A stretch of DNA of 6,160 bases, from contig JAEEPD010000233.1 of the NCBI GenBank assembly GCA_016284575.1, positions 1-6,160 of the forward strand, written 5' to 3'. A program made the translations under genes and the position numbers. Source of the stretch: Bacillota bacterium. GTDB lineage: Bacteria > Bacillota > Clostridia > Peptostreptococcales > Anaerovoracaceae. Of this stretch, positions 1 to 5,016 are shown piece after piece. Below the pieces are notes generated by a model that saw only the letters and a list, made by a program, of their open reading frames with translations, made no database searches and was not told the origin of the DNA. Positions within the stretch are counted from its first letter, which is position 1, and each line of letters opens with the position of its first letter.

Positions 1-63
1 ACCCTCACCGCCTACAGTCTTTATTTCGGCTCTGTCGCCGATCTTAAGTTCACTTAATTTCAT
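1..63 (-). CDS. feoA: FeoA family ferrous iron transport protein (N-terminal 21 codons only)
   Basis: Reading the minus strand from the ATG at 61-63 gives MKLSELKIGD followed by RAEIKTVGGEG, and the frame runs open off the left edge. The pattern L-S-E-L-K-x-G-D-R-A, then a short strand and V-G-G-E-G, is the usual start of FeoA, the small SH3-like cytosolic protein (about 75-85 residues) that partners the FeoB ferrous iron permease. Only about a quarter of the protein is present, so the call rests on the N-terminal motif alone. A Shine-Dalgarno-like AGGAT lies at 71-75, seven bases before the ATG. A strong promoter with a direct repeat lies just upstream, so the gene starts its own unit. By analogy with other feo operons, feoB probably follows outside the window; that is inference. 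Confidence 0.82.
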   Translation of the reverse strand, partial: MKLSELKIGDRAEIKTVGGEG

Positions 64-79
64 TATGATAATCCTGTCA

Positions 80-114
80 GCTAACGATTAGTAGTTGTCG
101 TACGCTAACGATTA
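80..114. repeat. 11-base direct repeat in the feoA promoter/leader, candidate operator
   Basis: The 11-mer GCTAACGATTA occurs exactly at 80-90 and again at 104-114 (plus-strand reading), 24 bases apart. The upstream copy overlaps the -10 hexamer of the feoA promoter, and the other lies in the untranslated leader between the expected transcription start and the ribosome binding site. Between and across them, 94-109 forms an imperfect dyad (6 of 8 positions symmetric, ends GTT and AAC). Placement over the -10 and +1 is typical for repressor sites, and feo genes are commonly iron-regulated. It does not match the classical Fur box well, so the cognate regulator is unknown. Confidence 0.5.
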
Positions 115-138
115 TAACATAAGTCGCAGGTTATTCAA
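111..138 (-). promoter_or_regulatory. feoA promoter, extended -10
   Basis: On the minus strand a perfect TATAAT lies at 111-116, immediately preceded by TGT, which makes an extended -10 (TGn). A -35-like TTGAAT sits at 133-138, four of six consensus positions, with a 16-base spacer. The predicted start is near 104, leaving a leader of about 40 bases before the feoA ATG. It lies just after the terminator of the preceding unit, as expected for an independent promoter. Confidence 0.72.
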
Positions 139-148
139 GGGTAACTTC

Positions 149-179
149 AAAAAAAGAACCCTGCTTTTCAGCAGAGCCC
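149..179 (-). terminator. Intrinsic terminator after the YwaF-like gene
   Basis: On the minus strand 170-179 pairs with 156-165 as a 10-pair stem, three of them G-U, closed by a GAAA tetraloop (166-169) and followed directly by seven T residues (149-155). It begins 15 bases past the stop codon of the YwaF-like gene and separates that unit from the feoA promoter. This is a textbook rho-independent terminator. Confidence 0.88.
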
Positions 180-194
180 CTCTCTTCCTGGCTT

Positions 195-932
195 TCAGTT
201 TTTACGACTCCGGGCCGGATTGCCCCAGGGCAGATATAAAAGCAGCCAGATTATCATCAGCATCAGAGGAAGACCTGCAAGATAGCCCGGGCTTCCTAGC
301 CATTTTTCGAACAGCTCCAGAGGAGACCCTGGAGACGGCCAGTTGAGGAAAAAGAAGTTCTGGTCCAGCGCTTTATCGATCACGTATATGGGTATGCACA
401 TGCCTATGCCTACTGCAAAGCAGAGAGGAAGCTTTCTCGCATCCGGCCTGAGATCTCCGCCTGCTATCCTTATCCAGGGGTATGCCATAAGCAGGCCGTG
501 GATCACGAAGCTCCTTATGCTGTAAAGGTTCCACCAGGGCAGGCTGACCCAGTCGGGGAAGATCAGAGCCATGGCAGCTCCCGGCATGAAAAGGCAGTAG
601 CAGAGCTCTGAAAGCAGCCTGTTATCCTGTCTGGCATCCATGAATTCCGCAAAAATCGCCAGGCCGCAGAGGTCCAGAGGCAGATAGTTAAGAGCATAGC
701 GTCCGGTGACGATCATTACAGCGTCGCCGGCGATCTGCAGGATCAGTGTCGCCTCAGTGAGAGCCCTAAGGACCCGCCGCCGTCCTGCAGCATCCATGCT
801 CCTGCAGACAAGACTGGCAGTACACGCCAAAAGTATCAGCGCTGCAAACCAGAGCCTGTGGGGCACGCTGTAGAGGCCAAAGCCCACGCCCGGGGGGACA
901 GTTTCAGTTGTAGCCAGGAATAATTCAGACAT
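195..932 (-). CDS. YwaF/TMEM164-like integral membrane protein (TIGR02206 type)
   Basis: This is a 245-residue polytopic membrane protein with about six or seven hydrophobic segments (roughly 26-45, 58-78, 82-98, 107-126, 137-156, 168-187 and 215-236). The pattern matches the YwaF/TIGR02206 family, related to eukaryotic TMEM164: L-P-L-D-L-C-G at 84-90, an R-S-F-V-I-H-G segment at 140-146, and a late F-F-F-L-N-W-P block near 193-199 followed by S-P-L-E-L-F. In TMEM164, reported to be an ether-phospholipid acyltransferase, a Cys and a His in corresponding segments are considered catalytic; Cys89 and His145 are the obvious counterparts here, but a matching activity is inference and the bacterial members are not well characterised. 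The start ATG at 930-932 has GGGAG at 939-943, six bases upstream. The gene is last in a three-gene unit, 37 bases after the secreted protein gene, and is followed by a strong terminator. Confidence 0.8.
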   Translation of the reverse strand: MSELFLATTETVPPGVGFGLYSVPHRLWFAALILLACTASLVCRSMDAAGRRRVLRALTEATLILQIAGDAVMIVTGRYALNYLPLDLCGLAIFAEFMDARQDNRLLSELCYCLFMPGAAMALIFPDWVSLPWWNLYSIRSFVIHGLLMAYPWIRIAGGDLRPDARKLPLCFAVGIGMCIPIYVIDKALDQNFFFLNWPSPGSPLELFEKWLGSPGYLAGLPLMLMIIWLLLYLPWGNPARSRKN

Positions 933-969
933 CTCGGTCTCCCGGACCCGCTGCGCTGCCCTGAAGCAG

Positions 970-1962
970 CTAATCCTCCGGGTAGAGGTCCCCCTCCGGG
1001 TAGAGGTCCCTGCTGTAATCGTAGACCTCGTCCCGCTTGAACTTGCTCTTGTTTCCGTCCATGGCCAGGTTCCAGCTCATCATCTCGCCGCCGTAGGGGG
1101 CGCAGTATGCTCTGCGGTCCTTGTTGTCCTCGAAGAAGCGTATCGTGCCCTCCACGTAGTTGTAGGAGATGCTGCCCTTGGGAGCCTTTTTTTCGTACTG
1201 TATGTACATGCCCACGATGCCGCCGTTGTGCACATAGCCGTGGTCGGAATCGTAGCCGCTGATGAAGATATCGCAGTGATCGACATTTATATAGCCGGCT
1301 GCATAGGCGCCACCCATAAACTGCTCATCCCTGTGCTCCCTGTCCTGATCCACGCATACAAGAGTGCATTCCACAGTAGATCCTTTTATGTAACCTTTTC
1401 CGAAACCCGCAAATCCGCCTATGCCAAAGCTCTTGCTGGTGGTGTACAGATCTCCCCTTCCGCAGACATACACATTTTCAACGGTGGAGTCTGCCATCCA
1501 GCCGGTCAGAAGCCCCGCAAAGGCGCAGTCCGATCCCTCATCGCAGGTCAGCTGGCTGACCATAATAATAACATCGTGCACATAAGCATTTTCCAGGCAG
1601 CCGAAAAAGCCGGAGAACACCGTGGCATAGCGCTTCATGTTACCGTCGAAGGTGACCCTTACATCCCCGGAGATCCCTTTAATATCAAGTCCCGCGATGG
1701 TATAGCCGCAGCCGTCCAGTTCACCGAAAAAGTCCACCGGGGTCCACTCTTGGCCGCTCATGTCGATGTCCGCTCCCAGGCGGTATCTGGCGCCCTGGTG
1801 ACGTCCCAGCTCAAAAAGCTGGTCCGGCTGAGTTATTACATAGTATCCGTCCTTAAGCTGGTCCGAAAAATCGTCCGCAAAGGCCACGGCTGTAAAGGCA
1901 AATACGAGAGCGGCAAGGAGCGCCGCGAAAAGCACTGTTCTTCTGATAAATGTTTTTTTCAT
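970..1962 (-). CDS. Secreted GLUG-motif / beta-helix-like protein
   Basis: This is a 330-residue exported protein of unknown role. Residues 1-29 form a clear Sec signal peptide: basic start (KKTFIRR), a long Ala/Leu/Val core, and an AFA site with likely cleavage before Asp30. A block at 59-94 (A-D-I-D-M-S-G-Q-E-W-T-P-V, then F-x-G-E-L-D-G-x-G-Y-T-I-x-G-L-x-I) is the usual opening of GLUG-type right-handed beta-helix proteins of Clostridia. About five rung-like repeats of the G-x-x-x-G form follow near 117-136, 147-168, 181-203, 217-236 and 246-273. No LPXTG anchor, lipobox or C-terminal membrane segment is seen, so it is probably released or held non-covalently. Nine cysteines in the mature part is many for a secreted protein of this kind. 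The C-terminus carries a duplicated DLYPE unit. A GGAGGG at 1973-1978 lies ten bases before the ATG; the gene follows the methyltransferase gene by 36 bases. The exact function cannot be assigned. Confidence 0.72.
   Translation of the reverse strand: MKKTFIRRTVLFAALLAALVFAFTAVAFADDFSDQLKDGYYVITQPDQLFELGRHQGARYRLGADIDMSGQEWTPVDFFGELDGCGYTIAGLDIKGISGDVRVTFDGNMKRYATVFSGFFGCLENAYVHDVIIMVSQLTCDEGSDCAFAGLLTGWMADSTVENVYVCGRGDLYTTSKSFGIGGFAGFGKGYIKGSTVECTLVCVDQDREHRDEQFMGGAYAAGYINVDHCDIFISGYDSDHGYVHNGGIVGMYIQYEKKAPKGSISYNYVEGTIRFFEDNKDRRAYCAPYGGEMMSWNLAMDGNKSKFKRDEVYDYSRDLYPEGDLYPED
975..1010. repeat. Perfect 18-base tandem duplication at the 3' end of the secreted-protein gene
   Basis: Bases 975-992 and 993-1010 are identical 18-mers with no gap. 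Being a multiple of three, the duplication keeps the frame and produces D-L-Y-P-E-G-D-L-Y-P-E before the final Asp and the stop at 970-972. The identity at every base, including third codon positions, points to a recent duplication or a slippage-prone site. Confidence 0.93.
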
Positions 1963-1998
1963 GTAATCTTATCCCTCCGTCCCTCAGGACAGCTTTTA

Positions 1999-3021
1999 TT
2001 ATCTATAATCGATCCTGCACATCCTGTTAAGATCCGCATCCGTCCAGGAGGCGATGGCCCTGATGTCCTCCGGACGGGTCCGGCAGCAGCCTCCTATATA
2101 GCGGGCTCCCTCCATAAACCAGTCCCTTGCCATGGCTTCAAAGGGGCTTCCCGCCCTTCCTCTGCTCCAGCTCTTGTTTATGCCGTCGTAGGTCTCGCCG
2201 CTGTTGGGATATACGCAGATGTCCTTTTCCGTCAGCCCCTTCAGCCGCCTTACTATGCCTCTGACCAGCTCCGGGGGACTGCAGTTTACCCCAAGGGCGA
2301 TAAGGCCGGGAAGATCATTAAGCTCCTTTGCCAGTTCCTCCAGGCTGTTTCCGCCGCAGGTCCTGTGCTCTGAAAGAAATGTGAAGCTGACCCAGTATTT
2401 TGCCCCAAGCTCCTCCAGCATCTCGGCGCAGGCAAGGGCTTCGTCCAGCCTCGGCATGGTCTCAACCGCAAAAAGCTCGGCTCCGGCATCCTTCAGGATC
2501 TGAATGCGGGGAAGGTGGAAATCCCGGTATTCCCTGCCGGACAGTCTGTAGAGACCCGTATATTCGCTGCCGTCTGAGAGATAGGCTCCGTAGGGCCCTA
2601 TGTCTCCCGCGGCCAGTGGATAGGGACGGCCGCTATCCTTTCCTGCAGGAAGCGATTCAGCTCCATCCTCCATGGGAAGGCCTTCCCACCAGGCTTTTCT
2701 TGCCTCCAGCACCAGCTCCATGGACCTTCTGATAAGCCCCTCAGCCTCTTCTGCGCTGTAGCCAGCCTCCATAAAGCCTCTGGTGCTTCCCTGATAGCTG
2801 GCGCAGGTGACTATATCAGCCCCGGCAGCGAAGTAGTCCCAGTGTATGCGCCTTATGGCCTCGGGAGCCCTGTCCAGAAGTCTGGCGCTCCAGAGCCTGT
2901 CATTTACATCATAGCCCCGCCGCTCCAGCTCAGTCCCCATGGGACCATCCATCACTACCAGCCTTTTTGCGGCTTCCTTTATGATCCGGTCTGTGCAGTT
3001 TTCTTCGAAGCTCAATACCAT
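1999..3021 (-). CDS. mmuM: Homocysteine S-methyltransferase (MmuM/YagD type)
   Basis: This is a 340-residue cytosolic zinc enzyme of the Pfam S-methyl_trans family that transfers a methyl group from S-methylmethionine or a similar donor to homocysteine, giving methionine. Visible motifs: D-G-P-M-G-T-E-L-E-R-R-G (25-36), N-D-R-L-W-S-A (40-46), G-D-I-G-P-Y-G-A-Y-L-S-D-G-S-E-Y (139-154), V-N-C (245-247), Y-P-N-S-G-E (271-276) and G-G-C-C-R-T-R-P (310-317). Cys247, Cys312 and Cys313 are the three expected zinc ligands, so the active site looks intact. It is about 30 residues longer than E. coli MmuM, mainly through an acidic insert near 113-134 before the second strand block. It has no cobalamin or methyltetrahydrofolate domain, so it is not MetH. 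The ATG at 3019-3021 has GGGGAGG at 3027-3033, five bases upstream, and a TATAAT promoter behind it, so it heads its unit. The precise methyl donor is not shown by sequence; the symbol is by family resemblance. Confidence 0.88.
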   Translation of the reverse strand: MVLSFEENCTDRIIKEAAKRLVVMDGPMGTELERRGYDVNDRLWSARLLDRAPEAIRRIHWDYFAAGADIVTCASYQGSTRGFMEAGYSAEEAEGLIRRSMELVLEARKAWWEGLPMEDGAESLPAGKDSGRPYPLAAGDIGPYGAYLSDGSEYTGLYRLSGREYRDFHLPRIQILKDAGAELFAVETMPRLDEALACAEMLEELGAKYWVSFTFLSEHRTCGGNSLEELAKELNDLPGLIALGVNCSPPELVRGIVRRLKGLTEKDICVYPNSGETYDGINKSWSRGRAGSPFEAMARDWFMEGARYIGGCCRTRPEDIRAIASWTDADLNRMCRIDYR

Positions 3022-3055
3022 GAAAGCCTCCCCGAGTATCCATTCTATGGCAGCT

Positions 3056-3088
3056 ATTATACACCAGAAGGCCCCTGTATACTATCAA
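3056..3088 (-). promoter_or_regulatory. Promoter of the homocysteine methyltransferase unit
   Basis: A perfect TATAAT lies on the minus strand at 3056-3061, giving an expected start near 3049 and a leader of about 27 bases before the ATG. The best upstream hexamer, TTGATA at 3083-3088, has a 21-base spacer, longer than the usual 17, so the -35 is uncertain. It sits between the terminator of the previous unit and a strong ribosome binding site, which supports a real promoter. Confidence 0.6.
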
Positions 3089-3121
3089 AAAACGAAAACA
3101 GAGGACCGGTGGCCGGTCCCC
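3087..3121 (-). terminator. Intrinsic terminator after the ADP-ribosylglycohydrolase gene
   Basis: On the minus strand 3113-3121 pairs with 3101-3109 as a nine-pair GC-rich stem (one G-U) with a CCA loop, followed by TTTT and TTTTTT runs within 3087-3098. It begins 18 bases past the stop codon. The T tract abuts the TTGATA of the next promoter, so termination and re-initiation are tightly packed. Confidence 0.82.
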
Positions 3122-3139
3122 TGCCTTAAGCGTCAGCTT

Positions 3140-3973
3140 TTATTTATGATCCTTGAGCCAGCGTCTGAAATCCAGCACCAGCTGCCCCAGGACGCCGTTG
3201 TGGAAGATGGTGCTGCCATCCCGAACATCCCTGAGAACATCAAAGGCCTGTTTTTCCATAGCCTCCGGGATGCCGTAGAAGGCCTCCGCAATGGCCCCTG
3301 TCATGGCGCCGATGGTATCCGAGTCCCCTCCTATGGAGATGGCCTTAAGTATGGCATCCTCAAAGCCCGTGCTCTCCAGAAAAGCCTCTATGGCCTGGGG
3401 GCAGGAGCCCTGACAGCTGACATCGAACTCATACCGGAGACGTATCTCGTCCAGGGTGAAGTCCAGCCTATAGAAATCAGCCTCTATGAACTTCCTTATC
3501 TCCTCCTTCGAGCTGCCCGTCCTCGCCAGATATATGGCGGCGGCAATGGCCTGGGCTCCCTTTATGCCCTCCGGGTGGCTGTGGGTGACCTCCGCAGTCA
3601 GCTTCGCAGCGTGCAGTGTGTCCTCCAGGCTGTCATACATCCAGCCCACCGGGGATACCCTCATGCCGGAGCCGTTGCCCCAGCTGTTGTAGGGCTTCAC
3701 GTCCACATCGCGGAGCCAGTTGTAGAACCTTCCGCCGTAGCCCGCTCCCGGGAACAGGTGGCCGTAATACTGCATGGAAAAGACCAGCGTCTGCCTTATC
3801 TTCCTGTCGCTGTCCCCCCAGGAATCCATAAGAGCCCTCGCCACAGCAGCGGTCATCACAGAATCGTCGGTGGGATAGCAGCCCTCTCCGAACAGCACAA
3901 GCTTATTGATATCCTTTTCGTTATTGAATTCGTAGATGGATCCGCAGATATCCCCTATCATTGCTCCAAGCAT
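3140..3973 (-). CDS. ADP-ribosylglycohydrolase family protein (DraG/ARH type)
   Basis: This is a 277-residue cytosolic enzyme of the ADP_ribosyl_GH family, which uses a dinuclear metal site to hydrolyse the bond between ADP-ribose and its acceptor (arginine in DraG/ARH1; serine or other acceptors in ARH3-like members). The N-terminus reads M-L-G-A-M-I-G-D-I-C-G-S-x-Y-E-F, typical of the family. Metal-site motifs are intact: T-D-D-S at 35-38 and G-G-D-S-D-T at 215-220, with N-G-S-G-M-R at 100-105 and H-S-H at 131-133 in the substrate region. I start at 3971-3973 because an AGGAGGT (3979-3985) lies five bases upstream and family alignment begins there. The in-frame ATGs further up (to 4000) have no ribosome binding site and would add nine unconserved residues. 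The gene follows the macro-domain gene after 110 bases and ends at a terminator. The acceptor bond cleaved cannot be told from sequence. Confidence 0.9.
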   Translation of the reverse strand: MLGAMIGDICGSIYEFNNEKDINKLVLFGEGCYPTDDSVMTAAVARALMDSWGDSDRKIRQTLVFSMQYYGHLFPGAGYGGRFYNWLRDVDVKPYNSWGNGSGMRVSPVGWMYDSLEDTLHAAKLTAEVTHSHPEGIKGAQAIAAAIYLARTGSSKEEIRKFIEADFYRLDFTLDEIRLRYEFDVSCQGSCPQAIEAFLESTGFEDAILKAISIGGDSDTIGAMTGAIAEAFYGIPEAMEKQAFDVLRDVRDGSTIFHNGVLGQLVLDFRRWLKDHK

Positions 3974-3978
3974 AGCGT

Positions 3979-3985
3979 ACCTCCT
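3979..3985 (-). promoter_or_regulatory. Ribosome binding site that fixes the ADP-ribosylglycohydrolase start
   Basis: AGGAGGT on the minus strand, five bases before the ATG at 3971-3973. It lies inside the coding frame if the upstream ATGs at 3995-4000 were used, and nothing comparable precedes those, so the shorter protein is preferred. Confidence 0.85.
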
Positions 3986-4051
3986 TTTTGTATTCATCAT
4001 TACTGCAATTTCTGTTTACGGTCTGATGATACAATACGCGATCGGGTTTTT

Positions 4052-4075
4052 CGTCCACAGACGGTGGACGTTTTT
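4052..4075. repeat. Perfect intergenic hairpin/dyad with T tract on the plus strand
   Basis: CGTCCAC at 4052-4058 and GTGGACG at 4064-4070 form a perfect seven-pair inverted repeat around a five-base loop. On the plus strand it is followed by five T residues (4071-4075), the shape of a short intrinsic terminator for antisense transcription. On the minus strand, the coding direction, the stem is followed by AAAAA, so it should not terminate the operon. It lies 13 bases after the macro gene stop. It could instead be a DNA operator, an mRNA processing site or an mRNA-stabilising stem. No strong promoter for the downstream gene is seen in the rest of this 110-base gap. Confidence 0.6.
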
Positions 4076-4083
4076 GAAAGCTC

Positions 4084-5013
4084 CTATTTTTCCGCTCCGA
4101 TAAGCCTGCTGTAGCCGTACTTAAGCAGCTGCTCGTTGAATTCCCAGATGTCATAGATCCGGTTCTTAAGAAAATATGTGACGATAATATCGTACTTGTT
4201 CGCGCTGCTGAGGGCTATGCCTGCGGCGCTGAAGAAGGGAACGGCCTCCTCGTATGTCAGCTTGAGGGCAAAGCTGAGGCCTACAACTGTCTCCATGGAG
4301 GGCTTTGCCACGCCTCCGCTCACCAGCTTGCTGAAGGCTGACTTGCTTACGCAGGCCTCCTTATAAAGCTGGGAAGGCTTGCTTACGCCCTTCTCGTTCA
4401 TGTACCTGTAGAGCATGTCCACAAAGCCCTCGCTTTGCTCTTTTATCATCTGATCCAGAGATTTTTCCTCACTGCCGGCAGGCTTAAGCCCTCCCTTTAT
4501 GAGGCCGTCCAGATCCCCTGCCATGGACAGAGCTATGCGCTTTGCAGCTTCTCCGTATATGACAAGATACACATCCATGTCCGTGTAGAGCTGCAGGTAC
4601 TCGGTGATGGCGCTTACAGCAATCTCCAGGGCTCTGGGTATGGGAAAGCCCATATTGCCAGAGGCTATCAGAGGAAAAGCCGCGGAGCTGCAGCCCAGAC
4701 TGTCTGCCAGCTCAAGAGAGGAGCGGTAGCAGCTCCTGAGTATGGCTGCCTCGCCCCTTTTGCCGCCCACGTACCTGGGTATGCAGGTGTGTATCAAATA
4801 CCTCGCCGGAATGTTATAGGCATGGGTCCAGATGGCTTCGCCGGGCTTAAGAAGGCCCCTTTTCTCCCTGCATTCGGCCTCAAGCTCCGGTCCGCCCAGG
4901 CTGTGAAGGAGCTCATCTACCCCGGAATAGCCTGTGAGCTCCGGATTGGTGGAATTGACTATGGCATCCGCCTCCACGGCGGTAATGTTTTTGTAAATAA
5001 CGGTCAGGCTCAT
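4084..5013 (-). CDS. Macro-domain protein with C-terminal XRE-like helix-turn-helix domain
   Basis: This is a 309-residue two-domain protein. Residues 1-165 form a macro domain, a fold that binds or hydrolyses ADP-ribose and its derivatives: D-A-I-V-N-S-T-N-P at 16-24 (Asn23 in the ribose-contacting position), a G-V-D turn at 31-33, I-H-T at 74-76, and the phosphate loop F-P-L-I-A-S-G-N-M-G-F-P at 113-124. The turn lacks the doubled glycine of classic G-G-V-D and the loop has A-S-G-N in place of S-T-G. A charged linker (175-195) leads to a helical tail (196-306) with S-x-x-Y-K-x-A-x-V-S-x-x-x-F-S-K-L then A-L-K-L-x-x-x-E-A and a D-I-I-V-x-Y-F segment. That matches a small XRE-like domain common at the ends of diverse Bacillota proteins. 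Whether the tail binds DNA is inference. The ATG lies three bases after the thpR stop, with only a weak ribosome binding site, suggesting translational coupling. Confidence 0.88.
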   Translation of the reverse strand: MSLTVIYKNITAVEADAIVNSTNPELTGYSGVDELLHSLGGPELEAECREKRGLLKPGEAIWTHAYNIPARYLIHTCIPRYVGGKRGEAAILRSCYRSSLELADSLGCSSAAFPLIASGNMGFPIPRALEIAVSAITEYLQLYTDMDVYLVIYGEAAKRIALSMAGDLDGLIKGGLKPAGSEEKSLDQMIKEQSEGFVDMLYRYMNEKGVSKPSQLYKEACVSKSAFSKLVSGGVAKPSMETVVGLSFALKLTYEEAVPFFSAAGIALSSANKYDIIVTYFLKNRIYDIWEFNEQLLKYGYSRLIGAEK

Positions 5014-5016
5014 AGC

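Noticed and set aside
62..72. Palindrome ATTATGATAAT at the feoA start as a Fur box
   Set aside because: It is a perfect 11-base palindrome but has the opposite half-site order to the Fur core, and the flanks do not extend the match; AT-rich chance is likely.
95..525. Short plus-strand frames at 95-346 and 343-525
   Set aside because: They run through the terminator and opposite the YwaF-like gene; their translations show no family pattern.
934..950. Small hairpin covering the ribosome binding site of the YwaF-like gene
   Set aside because: Only four base pairs with a five-base loop; too weak to claim translational control.
1228..2373. Plus-strand open frame of 381 codons
   Set aside because: It is antisense to the secreted-protein and methyltransferase genes, both with clear motifs, and its translation shows no family pattern; a shadow frame of GC-rich coding sequence.
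2939..4114. Plus-strand open frame of 391 codons
   Set aside because: It lies opposite the ADP-ribosylglycohydrolase gene and reads through the terminator, promoter and hairpin between genes; no recognisable domain.
3921..4154. Minus-strand 77-codon frame across the macro/hydrolase junction
   Set aside because: It overlaps the ends of both genes in another frame, has no good ribosome binding site and a low-complexity translation.
4084..5013. DarTG-type toxin-antitoxin system based on the macro domain
   Set aside because: No DarT-like ADP-ribosyltransferase gene is next to it; the neighbours are a 2H phosphoesterase and an ARH-type hydrolase.
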